DNA of 64,000 bases from Salinilacustrithrix flava (GTDB lineage: Bacteria > Actinomycetota > Acidimicrobiia > Acidimicrobiales > Salinilacustritrichaceae): contig NZ_CP133888.1 in the NCBI RefSeq assembly GCF_041228405.1, positions 1,736,001 to 1,800,000 of the forward strand. The letters run 5' to 3'. The notes under the pieces are model-generated. The model saw only the letters and a list, made by a program, of their open reading frames with translations. It did no database searches and was not told the DNA's origin. The translations under genes and the position numbers were made by a program. This document shows positions 12,908 to 21,257 of the stretch, in pieces (within the stretch, counting starts at the first letter, position 1; each line of letters starts with the position of its first letter).

Positions 12908-13607
12908 TCCCGAGGCCCCCGAGCAGGAGGCGACCGAGACCGACGAGCGCCGCGAGGCCCTCCTCGCCGGCCTGGCCGAGCGACTCGGCGACGACCTCCT
13001 CGGCTCCCACATCCTCCCGGGCCGCGACCTGTGGATACGCGTCACGCCGGCGGCGTGGGTGTCCACCATGCGCCACCTGCGCGACGACCTCGGCTTCCGC
13101 TTCTTCGAGTTCCTCTCCGCCATCGACTGGCTGCCCTCGCCCTACGGGCGCTACGAGGAGGCCGCGGTCGACGTCGACCTGCCGGCGCTGCTCGCCGCGG
13201 CGCTGGCCGTCGACCCCAGCACCCTCGAGACCGGCGTCGCCGGCGGCGACACCCGCTACCAGGTGTTCGCCCGGGTGATGAACCTGGCCGAGCGCGACCT
13301 CGGCATCATCGTCAAGGTCGACGTCCCGCCCGTCGACGCCGACCCCCACCTGCCCGGCGCGATCGGGACCATCGTGGCCATCTACCCCGGCGCCGACTGG
13401 AACGAGCGCGAGGTGCACGAGATGTACGGCATCGGCTTCGAGGGCAACCCCAACCTGCGCAACCTCTACCTGCCCACCGGCTTCGAGGGGCACCCGCTGC
13501 GCAAGGACTACCCGCTGCTGGCCCGGCACGTGAAGCCGTGGCCCGGCATCGTCGACGTCGAGGCCATGCCCGACGAAGGCGGCGACGAGGAGGAGGGCGA
13601 CCAATGA
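12894..13607 (+). CDS. nuoC: NADH-quinone oxidoreductase subunit C (second complex I)
   Basis: The protein has 237 residues and is the 30-kDa-type peripheral subunit that packs on NuoD. The family motif at its end is clear: WNEREVHEMYGIGFEGNPN followed by LPTGFEGHPLRKDYPL. The first 20 residues are acidic and poorly conserved. The TTG at 12894 is preferred because GAGGTGA sits 5 bp upstream; the in-frame GTG at 12885 lies inside that site. It overlaps nuoB by 14 bp and ends in an acidic tail overlapping the nuoD ATG. Confidence 0.93.
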   Translation: MSSADPEAPEQEATETDERREALLAGLAERLGDDLLGSHILPGRDLWIRVTPAAWVSTMRHLRDDLGFRFFEFLSAIDWLPSPYGRYEEAAVDVDLPALLAAALAVDPSTLETGVAGGDTRYQVFARVMNLAERDLGIIVKVDVPPVDADPHLPGAIGTIVAIYPGADWNEREVHEMYGIGFEGNPNLRNLYLPTGFEGHPLRKDYPLLARHVKPWPGIVDVEAMPDEGGDEEEGDQ

Positions 13608-14776
13608 CCGTCACCGAATCGGAGCAGCTCGCCTACGTCGCCGCCAAGGCCGCGGACGCGCGCGTCAACGTCGAGCTCGAGACCGACGACGGCATGACGC
13701 TGAACATCGGCCCGCAGCACCCGGCCACCCACGGCACCCTGCGCATCGTCGCCAAGCTCGACGGCGAGCAGGTCCTCTGGGTCGAGCCGATCATGGGCTA
13801 CATGCACCGGGGCTACGAGAAGCTCGTCGAGGTGCGGACCTACCCGCAGATCACCACGCTGGTGAACCGCATCGACTGGCTGGCCGCGTCCTGCAACGAG
13901 GTGCCCTTCATCCTCGCGGCCGAGCAGCTCATGGGCGTCGAGGCGCCGCTGCGGGCCCAGTACCTGCGCACGATCTTCCACGAGATGGGCCGCATCGCCC
14001 ACCTCACCATGTTCCTCGGGGACATGGGCGTGCAGATCGGTGCCCTGACGCCGATGTTCTACGCGATGCGCGACCGCGAGTTCGTGCTGAACCAGACCGA
14101 GTCGGTCAGCGGCGGCCGCTTCCACCCGAACTTCAACCGCATCGGCGGCCTCAAGGACGACATCCCGAAGGGCTGGCTCGACGAGACCATCCGGATCATG
14201 CGGAAGATGGAAGCCTTCTGCGACCAGATGGAGGAGCTGCTCCTCGGCAACGAGATCTTCGAGCAGCGCACACGCGGCATCGGCATCATCCCGGCCGAGA
14301 TCGCCCAGCAGTACGGCCTCACCGGCGCCAACCTGCGGGCCTCGGGCGTCGACTGGGACCTTCGCCGCGACGTCGACTCGCCGATGGCCTGGAAGCACGC
14401 CGACTTCGACGTGATCACCCACACCGACGGCGACTGCTACGCCCGCACCTGGGTGCGGCTGCAGGAGACCCGCGAGGCCTGCAAGATCGTCACCCAGCTC
14501 TGCGAGGACCTGCCCGCCGGCCCGATCATGGCCAAGGTGCCCCGCATCATCAAGGTGCCCGCCGGCGAGGCCTACGTGGCCACCGAGAACCCGCTCGGCG
14601 AGATGGGCTACTACGTCGTCTCCCAGGGCGACCTCGGCCCGTTCCGGGTCAAGATCCGCACCGCCAGCTTCCACAACATCTCGATCGTGCCGTGGGTGCT
14701 GCGGGGCGTCTACGTGCCCGACATCATCTCGATCCTCGGTTCGCTGTACTTCATCCTGGGAGACATCGACCGATGA
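13604..14776 (+). CDS. nuoD: NADH-quinone oxidoreductase subunit D (second complex I), Fpo/NDH-like short form
   Basis: The protein has 390 residues and is the 49-kDa quinone-binding subunit. Seen are GPQHPATHGTLR (quinone-site His), MHRGYEKLVEVRTYPQ and NRIDWLAASCNE. The arginine of HRG (residue 69) aligns with the one methylated by NDUFAF7/MidA in mitochondrial complex I. After the DLPAGPI segment the sequence runs straight to KVPAGEAYVATE. The usual helix with a MEALIHHFK-like motif and its flanks (about 25 residues) is missing, as I recall for cyanobacterial NdhH and archaeal FpoD. The ATG overlaps the nuoC stop (ATGA). Confidence 0.95.
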   Translation: MTVTESEQLAYVAAKAADARVNVELETDDGMTLNIGPQHPATHGTLRIVAKLDGEQVLWVEPIMGYMHRGYEKLVEVRTYPQITTLVNRIDWLAASCNEVPFILAAEQLMGVEAPLRAQYLRTIFHEMGRIAHLTMFLGDMGVQIGALTPMFYAMRDREFVLNQTESVSGGRFHPNFNRIGGLKDDIPKGWLDETIRIMRKMEAFCDQMEELLLGNEIFEQRTRGIGIIPAEIAQQYGLTGANLRASGVDWDLRRDVDSPMAWKHADFDVITHTDGDCYARTWVRLQETREACKIVTQLCEDLPAGPIMAKVPRIIKVPAGEAYVATENPLGEMGYYVVSQGDLGPFRVKIRTASFHNISIVPWVLRGVYVPDIISILGSLYFILGDIDR

Positions 14777-14840
14777 TGTCGTTCGCTTCGCTCACTAACC
14801 GAGTTGTTCGGCAGAGCCTCACAACCCGCGGTGACGCACG
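14777..14840 (+). repeat. Short hairpin-containing spacer between nuoD and nuoH
   Basis: This 64-bp gap interrupts an otherwise tightly packed operon. It holds GTTGTTCGGCAGAGCCTCAC followed by AAC, which can fold with GTTGT/ACAAC arms. A very similar 23-bp stretch, with three mismatches, lies in the rplK-rplA spacer near 56906. It may be a small dispersed palindromic element or an mRNA-processing site; no conserved gene is present. Confidence 0.35.
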
Positions 14841-15878
14841 ATGATGCTGGGTCTGGAGCTGGCGTACTGGCAGGAGTCGATCCTGCGCAGCCTCGGCGTC
14901 CTCGCCGCGGTGCTGCTGCCCGCGGGCACGTTCGTCTACGTGTTCCTGTTCAAGATGGTCAGCTTCATGCAGAACCGCCTCGGCCCCATGGAGGCCGGCC
15001 CGTACGGCTCCATGCAGCTGCTGGCCGAGGTGGGCAAGGCGCTGCAGAAGGAAGACGTCGTCCCCGACGCCGCCGACCGCACGCTGTTCAAGATGGCGCC
15101 GTACATCGTGGTCGCCACCGTGCTGCTCACCTACGTCGTGGTCCCCTTCGGACCCGACATGGTGTTCATCGACAACCAGTTCTTCGGCACCGGCATCTTC
15201 TACGTGATGGCCGTGTCATCGATCTCGGTGATCGGCATCATCCTCGCCGGCTGGGCCTCGGCCTCGAAGTACTCCCTGCTCGGTGCCCTGCGCGCCGCCG
15301 GCCAGCTCATCGCCTACGAGCTGCCGCTGGTGCTGTCGGTGATCGGCGTGGTCATCCAGGCCGGCACCCTCGACCTGCAGCGCATCGTCGTGGCCCAGGC
15401 CACCGGCGAGATCTTCGGCTGGGGCGCCATCGGCAACCCCTTCATCCTCACCCAGTTCATCGGCCTCCTGATCTTCATGATCGCCATGCAGGCCGAGCTC
15501 GCCCAGACCCCCTTCGACATGCCGGTGGCCGAGTCCGAGGTCGTCGGCGGCTACCACGTCGAGTACACGGGCCTGCGCTTCCTGCTGTTCTTCATCGGCG
15601 AGTTCGCCACCGCCGGCGCCTTCGCCGCCATCGCCGCCACCTTGTTCCTCGGCGGGTGGTGGCTGCCCGGCCTCGACCTCGAGGCCAACTACATGAACGT
15701 CCTGGGTCCCATCATCCTGCTGGCCAAGATGATGGTCTTCGGCGGGATCATCTTCTTCATCCGGTTCACGTACCCGCGGCTGCGCGAGGACCAGCTCCAG
15801 CGCTTCGCCTGGAAGTTCCTCATCCCGCTCGCGCTCGTGAACATCACGGCCACCGGCATCCTCAAGGTGGTGTTCTGA
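14841..15878 (+). CDS. nuoH: NADH-quinone oxidoreductase subunit H, second copy
   Basis: The protein has 345 residues and about eight membrane helices, and is the quinone-chamber subunit of the second complex. Family markers are MQNRLGPMEAGPYGSMQ and the loop LAQTPFDMPVAESEVVGGY, which replaces the ETNRPPFDLVEAE form of the first copy. The two NuoH proteins therefore belong to different lineages. The product is 64 residues shorter than the first copy. The stop overlaps the nuoI ATG. Confidence 0.95.
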   Translation: MMLGLELAYWQESILRSLGVLAAVLLPAGTFVYVFLFKMVSFMQNRLGPMEAGPYGSMQLLAEVGKALQKEDVVPDAADRTLFKMAPYIVVATVLLTYVVVPFGPDMVFIDNQFFGTGIFYVMAVSSISVIGIILAGWASASKYSLLGALRAAGQLIAYELPLVLSVIGVVIQAGTLDLQRIVVAQATGEIFGWGAIGNPFILTQFIGLLIFMIAMQAELAQTPFDMPVAESEVVGGYHVEYTGLRFLLFFIGEFATAGAFAAIAATLFLGGWWLPGLDLEANYMNVLGPIILLAKMMVFGGIIFFIRFTYPRLREDQLQRFAWKFLIPLALVNITATGILKVVF

Positions 15879-16372
15879 TGCCCAAGCCCAAGATCCCCGG
15901 CGTCATCTCCGGTCTGAAGGTCACCTTCAAGGAGATGCTGTCGCCGAACGTCACGGTGCAGTACCCGAGGGAGAAGGAGCCGCCCCCCACGCGGGCGCGC
16001 GGCGTCATCGCCCTCAAGGAGGAGAACTGCACGGTCTGCATGCTGTGCGCGCGCAGCTGCCCGGACTGGTGCATCTACATCGAGGGCCACAAGGAGAAGG
16101 CGCCGCCGCGGCGCCCGGGCGGCAAGCCCCGCACCGTCTCCGCGCTCGACCGCTTCGACATCGACTACGCGCTGTGCATGTACTGCGGCATCTGCGTCGA
16201 GGTCTGCCCGTTCGACGCCCTGTTCTGGAGCCCGGAGTTCGAGTACTCCGAGCCCCGCATCGCCGACCTGCTCCACGACAAGGAGCGCCTGGGCGAGTGG
16301 ATGGAGACCGTCCCGGACTTCGAGCCCTACGAGGCCGGTTCGGAGCAGAAGGTCAAGAAGGTCCCCCGCTGA
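15878..16372 (+). CDS. nuoI: NADH-quinone oxidoreductase subunit I, second copy
   Basis: The protein has 164 residues with two 4Fe-4S motifs: CTVCMLCARSCP near residue 51 and CMYCGICVEVCP near residue 100. It is shorter than the first copy and lacks its long acidic tail. Without NuoE/F/G in this operon, NuoI is the likely docking point for an alternative electron donor such as ferredoxin or an F420-dependent subunit; that role is inference. It starts at ATG 15878, overlapping nuoH by one base. Confidence 0.95.
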   Translation: MPKPKIPGVISGLKVTFKEMLSPNVTVQYPREKEPPPTRARGVIALKEENCTVCMLCARSCPDWCIYIEGHKEKAPPRRPGGKPRTVSALDRFDIDYALCMYCGICVEVCPFDALFWSPEFEYSEPRIADLLHDKERLGEWMETVPDFEPYEAGSEQKVKKVPR

Positions 16373-16878
16373 TGGTCGCCCAGAACATCTTCTTCTACGT
16401 GATCGCGGCCGTGATGGCGTTCTCCGCCATCCGGGTGGTCACGGTCAAGAACGTGGTGCACGCCGCCATGTACCTCGTGCTCGTGCTGGCCGGGGTCGCC
16501 GCCCAGTACGTCCTGCTGGCCTCGGAGTTCCTGGCCGCCACGCAGGTCCTCATCTACATCGGCGCCATCGTCGTGCTGGTCCTGTTCGGCGTGATGCTCA
16601 CCCGGGCCAAGCTGGGCGAGGACGTCAACCTCACCAACGACTACTGGTACGTCGGCGCCTTCACCGGGGTGATCCTGTTCGTCCTCCTGGCCACGTCGCT
16701 GCTCGACCACTTCGGGGACGAGCCCCTCGACCAGGCCAACGCGTCGACGCAGATCTCCGGGAACACCGAGCAGGTGGCCGACGCGCTCTTCGCCCCCTAC
16801 CTCGTCCCGTTCCAGGCCGTCTCGGTGCTCCTGCTCGCCGCCCTCGTCGGGGCCATCGCGCTGGCGCGGAAGGACTGA
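16372..16878 (+). CDS. nuoJ: NADH-quinone oxidoreductase subunit J, second copy
   Basis: The protein has 168 residues and five membrane helices. The conserved pieces are VKNVVHAAMYLVLVLAGVAA and ATQVLIYIGAIVVLVLFGVM. It is shorter than the first copy, without its polar tail. The ATG overlaps the nuoI stop (TGATG), and nuoK begins 2 bp after its stop, so all belong to one transcript. Confidence 0.94.
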   Translation: MVAQNIFFYVIAAVMAFSAIRVVTVKNVVHAAMYLVLVLAGVAAQYVLLASEFLAATQVLIYIGAIVVLVLFGVMLTRAKLGEDVNLTNDYWYVGAFTGVILFVLLATSLLDHFGDEPLDQANASTQISGNTEQVADALFAPYLVPFQAVSVLLLAALVGAIALARKD

Positions 16879-16880
16879 TC

Positions 16881-17189
16881 GTGGACGACCTCATGCTCAA
16901 CCAGTTCCTCCTGCTGTCGGCGATCCTGTTCTCCACGGGCGTCTACGGGGTGCTGGCCAAGCGCAACGCCGTCATCGTGCTGATGTCGATCGAGCTGATC
17001 CTCAACGCCGTGAACATCAACCTGGTGGCCTTCGGCGCCCACAACGGCACCATCGCCGGCTCGGTGTTCGCCCTGTTCGTCATCGCCGTCGCCGCCGCCG
17101 AGGTGGGCGTCGGCCTGGCCATGGTGCTGGTCATCTACCGCAACCGAAAGAGCGTGGACCTCGATGAGGTCGCGCAGATGAAGGGCTGA
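16881..17189 (+). CDS. nuoK: NADH-quinone oxidoreductase subunit K, second copy
   Basis: The protein has 102 residues and three membrane helices. The NuoK signature VLMSIELILNAVNINLVAF carries the membrane glutamate, and a second one lies in the AAAEVGVGLAMVL helix. It starts at GTG 16881, two bases after the nuoJ stop. Confidence 0.95.
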   Translation: MDDLMLNQFLLLSAILFSTGVYGVLAKRNAVIVLMSIELILNAVNINLVAFGAHNGTIAGSVFALFVIAVAAAEVGVGLAMVLVIYRNRKSVDLDEVAQMKG

Positions 17190-17191
17190 TC

Positions 17192-19669
17192 GTGTTCGGA
17201 GCCGCTGAAGCTGCCGGGGCCGTCGAGCCTGGCTTCCTCCTCGAGAACGCGTACGTCGTACCGCTGGTCATGGCCGCGTCCTTCGTGCTGACGCTCGCCA
17301 TCGGCAAGCGCCTGGGCAAGCACGCGTCCTGGATCGGCATCGTGTCGATCGGGTTCTGCTTCCTGTTCGCCGTCGGCGTGAACGTCCAGTGGTACGGCTA
17401 CGTCCACGACTCCGAGCACGCCGCCGAGTCCCACGCCGAGGACGGCGAGGAGAGCCACGGCGACGACACCGAGGACCCCGCCGAGGACGAGGACGCCGCC
17501 CGCGCCGAGGACCCCGAGCTCCCCGCGGGTGACGAGGGCGCGCTGGTCGTGCCCGCCGCCGAGGGCGCCGGCCCGATGGTCGACGGCGAGAGCGCCTCGG
17601 CCCGTGGGCCCCCGACGGTCGCAGCCGTCGCCGAGGAGGGCGAGGGCGGTGGCGAGGGCCACGCCGAGTACACGATCGAGCCGGTCACCAAGTCCGTCAC
17701 CTGGTGGACCAACGGCACCGTCGAGTTCGAGGTCGGCATGCTCCTCGACGGCATGGCCGTGATGATGCTCTTCGTCGTCACCCTGATCTCGCTGCTGGTG
17801 CACGTCTTCTCCACCGACTACGTCGCCGGCGACCGCCGCTACACCCACTACTTCGCGTTCCTGTCCCTGTTCTCGGCGGCGATGCTCGGCTTCGTCATGT
17901 CCCAGAACACCCTGCAGCTCATCACGCTGTGGGAGCTGGTCGGCGTGTGCTCCTTCGCCCTCATCGGCCACTGGTGGGAGGAGAAGCCCAACTCCGACGC
18001 CGCCCTGAAGGCCTTCCTCACCAACCGCGTCGGCGACGTCGGCCTGCTCGTCGGCATGATCATCCTGTTCTTCGCCGCCGGGCAGACCTTCGACATCATC
18101 GAGATCAACACCCTCGCCAACACCGGCGACATCACCCACACCGCGCTGCTCGTGGCCAGCCTGTGCCTGCTCGCCGCGGTCATGTCGAAGTCGGGCCAGT
18201 TCATCCTCCACACCTGGCTGCCCGACGCCATGGCCGGCCCCACCCCGGTGTCCGCGCTCATCCACGCCGCCACCATGGTCGTGGCCGGCGTGTACATGGT
18301 CGCCCGCATGTACGGCGTGTTCTGGAACGGCCTGGTCATCGGCGGCTCGAGCATCAACGCCCTCGCCGTCGTCGGCGGCCTCACCGTCCTCGGCGGTGCC
18401 GGGCTCGCCTTCGTCCAGTCCGACATCAAGAAGGTGCTGGCGTACTCCACGGTGTCCCAGCTCGGCTACATGGTCATGGCCCTCGGCGTCGGCGCCTGGA
18501 CCGCGGCCCTGTTCCACCTCTTCACCCACGCGTTCTTCAAGGCCGGCCTGTTCCTCGGCTCGGGTTCGGTCGCCCACGCCGTGCACAGCTTCGACATGAA
18601 GAAGGACATGGGCGGCATGAAGCAGTTCATGCCCAAGACGTTCTGGACCTTCGTCATCTGCACCGCGGCCCTCATCGGCATCTTCCCCTTCGCCGGCTTC
18701 TGGTCCAAGGACGAGATCCTCGCCGGCGCCAGCCAGCTCGGCGGCGACGGCTCCTACACGGCGTTCCTCGTGGTCGGCTCCATCGGTGCCCTCATGACCG
18801 CCGCCTACATGACCCGCTGCATCTACCTCACCTTCTTCGGGGAGTTCCGCGGCGCCCACCACGGCGAGGTCAGCCACGGCACCGAGGACCACCCGGTCGA
18901 GGAGGACCACCTCGCCGCCGACTCCGGCCACGGCGACGACCTCGAGGCCGCCCACGACCCCCACGCCGGCGACCACGGCCTGCCGCACGAGTCCGGGCCC
19001 CGCATCCTGGTGCCCCTCTACATCCTCGCCGGCCTCGCCATCGTGGCCGGGTTCGCCAACATCCCGAACTCCGGCGCCCTGTCGTGGTGGCCCGAGGACT
19101 TCGCCCTCGTGTTCGAGCACCTCTTCGAGCCCCGCGGCGGCTACTTCCCGTCGCTCACCGAGGCCGGCCCCACCGGTGCGGTCTTCGCCCACCCGAAGTT
19201 CGACATCGTCATCGCCCTCAGCTCGACCCTGCTCGGCCTGCTCGGCATCGGCCTCGCCTACGCCTGGTACTTCAAGGGCCTCGGCCCCCACGGCATCACG
19301 CAGCGCAACCGCCTCGCGGGCGTGGGCCACCGGATCCTGGTGAACAAGTACTACTTCGACCACCTGTACACCGGGATCATCGCCGGTGGCGTGAAGGGCC
19401 CCGTGGCCCGGGCCACCAACTGGTTCAACAAGCACATCCTCGACGGCGTCGTCGACGGCGTCGGCAAGGGTGCCGTCGTCGGTGGACGCTTCGTCTACGA
19501 GACGATCGACCAGAAGGTCGTGGACGGTGCCGTCAACGGCTCCGGCTACGCCGCCGAGGGTGGCGGCCAGGTCTTCCGGATCATGCAGACCGGCAAGGTC
19601 CAGCAGTACGGCGCGATCCTCTTCGCCGCCACCGTTGTCCTCGCCGGCATCTTCATCGTCGTCATCTAG
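17192..19669 (+). CDS. nuoL: NADH-quinone oxidoreductase subunit L, second copy, with acidic N-terminal loop
   Basis: The protein has 825 residues, far above the usual 610-680. The antiporter core has TLWELVGVCSFALIGHWW, DAMAGPTPVSALIHAATMVV and QSDIKKVLAYSTVSQLGYMV, with a distal lateral-helix region at the C-terminus. The extra length is mainly an Asp/Glu/His/Ala-rich loop at residues about 70-165, between helices 2 and 3, plus a His/Asp-rich loop near residues 550-610. It starts at GTG 17192, two bases after nuoK. Confidence 0.95.
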   Translation: MFGAAEAAGAVEPGFLLENAYVVPLVMAASFVLTLAIGKRLGKHASWIGIVSIGFCFLFAVGVNVQWYGYVHDSEHAAESHAEDGEESHGDDTEDPAEDEDAARAEDPELPAGDEGALVVPAAEGAGPMVDGESASARGPPTVAAVAEEGEGGGEGHAEYTIEPVTKSVTWWTNGTVEFEVGMLLDGMAVMMLFVVTLISLLVHVFSTDYVAGDRRYTHYFAFLSLFSAAMLGFVMSQNTLQLITLWELVGVCSFALIGHWWEEKPNSDAALKAFLTNRVGDVGLLVGMIILFFAAGQTFDIIEINTLANTGDITHTALLVASLCLLAAVMSKSGQFILHTWLPDAMAGPTPVSALIHAATMVVAGVYMVARMYGVFWNGLVIGGSSINALAVVGGLTVLGGAGLAFVQSDIKKVLAYSTVSQLGYMVMALGVGAWTAALFHLFTHAFFKAGLFLGSGSVAHAVHSFDMKKDMGGMKQFMPKTFWTFVICTAALIGIFPFAGFWSKDEILAGASQLGGDGSYTAFLVVGSIGALMTAAYMTRCIYLTFFGEFRGAHHGEVSHGTEDHPVEEDHLAADSGHGDDLEAAHDPHAGDHGLPHESGPRILVPLYILAGLAIVAGFANIPNSGALSWWPEDFALVFEHLFEPRGGYFPSLTEAGPTGAVFAHPKFDIVIALSSTLLGLLGIGLAYAWYFKGLGPHGITQRNRLAGVGHRILVNKYYFDHLYTGIIAGGVKGPVARATNWFNKHILDGVVDGVGKGAVVGGRFVYETIDQKVVDGAVNGSGYAAEGGGQVFRIMQTGKVQQYGAILFAATVVLAGIFIVVI

Positions 19670-19711
19670 CCCCTTCTTCCAGCCCAGCAGAGACCAGAGA
19701 GACGTACCGAC

Positions 19712-21253
19712 ATGGATTTCATCCAGGACTGGGGACTCACCGCGATGGTGTTCGCGCCGCTCGCCGGCGTCGCCATCATGATGCTGTTCCCCAAGGACGC
19801 CGACGACACCCACAAGGTGCTGGCCCTGCTGACCTCCCTGGTCACCGCGGCGATCGGCATCGCAGTGCTCGCCGACTTCGACTACGACGACACGGGGTCG
19901 CTGCAGTTCCTGCGTGACAACGAGTGGATCAACGTCATCAACTCGCGGTTCATCCTCGGCATCGACGGCCTGTCCGTGCCGCTCATCGCGCTGACCCTGC
20001 TCATCACGCCGCTGGTCATCGCCTACTCGTGGAACCACTTCCCAGAGCCGCACAACCCCAAGGCGTTCCTGTCCCTCATCCTCGTGCTGCACACCGGCAT
20101 GCTCGGCACCTTCGTCGCCCAGGACCTGATCCTCTTCTTCGTCTTCTTCGAGGTCGTCCTGCTGCCGATGTACTTCATGATCGGGGTGTGGGGCGGGCCC
20201 GAGCGGCAGTACGCCTCGATCAAGTTCTTCCTCTACACGCTGTTCGGCTCGGCGCTGATGCTGCTGAGCTTCCTCGCGCTGTTCTTCCTGACCGGCGGCG
20301 AGACGTTCTCGATGGTCGAGCTGGCCGAGCGGGTCCAGGGCATGGACATCGCCCGCACCACGCAGCTGATCGTGTTCGGCGGCATGTTCATGGGCTTCGC
20401 CATCAAGGTGCCCATGTTCCCGTTCCACACCTGGCTGCCCGACGCCCACACCCAGGCCCCCACGCAGGGCTCGGTGATCCTGGCCGCCGTGCTGCTGAAG
20501 CTCGGCACCTACGGGTTCATCCGCGTCGCCCTGCCGATCCTGCCCGAGGCCGCCCAGTCCTGGGCCCCGTGGATCGGCGGGCTCGCCGTCATCGGCATCA
20601 TCTACGGCGCCCTCGGCTGCTTGGCCCAGACCGACATGAAGCGACTGATCGCGTTCTCCTCGGTCGCCCACATGGGCTACACGATGCTCGGCATCTCCAC
20701 CCTCACCGACTTCGGCCTCAACGCCGCGGTCTTCGGCATGGTCGCCCACGGCCTCATCACCGGCATGCTCTTCTTCATCGCCGGTTCGGTGAAGGAGCGC
20801 TACCACACCCTCGAGATCAAGCGCCTCGGCGGCCTGCTGGTCTCGGCGCCCCGCCTCGGCTGGATCCTCGGCTTCTGCACCATGGCCAGCCTCGGCCTGC
20901 CCGGCCTCGCCGGGTTCTGGGGCGAGTTCCCCGCCATCCTCGCCGCCTACCAGCCCGCCGAGGGCCTGCCCGTGGAGCTGTTCCGCGGCTACATGGTCGT
21001 GGCCGCGATCGGCACCGTGCTCGCCGCCGGCTACCTGCTCTGGCTCTACCAGCGCACCGCGTTCGGCACGGTCAAGGACGAGTTCGTCGACGACCCCAAC
21101 ATCCACGACGTCAACGGGCCGGAGTGGATCGCCTGGACGCCGCTGCTCGCCCTCATCCTCATCCTCGGCGTCTACCCGAACCTGCTGTTCAAGGTCTCCG
21201 ATGGCTCCATCGTGAACGTGGCCAGCCAGATCGCCGCGGCGACCGGGAACTGA
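19712..21253 (+). CDS. nuoM: NADH-quinone oxidoreductase subunit M, second copy
   Basis: The protein has 513 residues, the normal family length. The markers are FVFFEVVLLPMYFMIGVWGG, PFHTWLPDAHTQAPTQGS and QTDMKRLIAFSSVAHMGY. It lacks the 70-residue loop insertion of the first copy. A 42-bp spacer with a weak purine-rich stretch (agagagac) separates it from nuoL. Confidence 0.96.
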   Translation: MDFIQDWGLTAMVFAPLAGVAIMMLFPKDADDTHKVLALLTSLVTAAIGIAVLADFDYDDTGSLQFLRDNEWINVINSRFILGIDGLSVPLIALTLLITPLVIAYSWNHFPEPHNPKAFLSLILVLHTGMLGTFVAQDLILFFVFFEVVLLPMYFMIGVWGGPERQYASIKFFLYTLFGSALMLLSFLALFFLTGGETFSMVELAERVQGMDIARTTQLIVFGGMFMGFAIKVPMFPFHTWLPDAHTQAPTQGSVILAAVLLKLGTYGFIRVALPILPEAAQSWAPWIGGLAVIGIIYGALGCLAQTDMKRLIAFSSVAHMGYTMLGISTLTDFGLNAAVFGMVAHGLITGMLFFIAGSVKERYHTLEIKRLGGLLVSAPRLGWILGFCTMASLGLPGLAGFWGEFPAILAAYQPAEGLPVELFRGYMVVAAIGTVLAAGYLLWLYQRTAFGTVKDEFVDDPNIHDVNGPEWIAWTPLLALILILGVYPNLLFKVSDGSIVNVASQIAAATGN

Positions 21254-21257
21254 TCCG

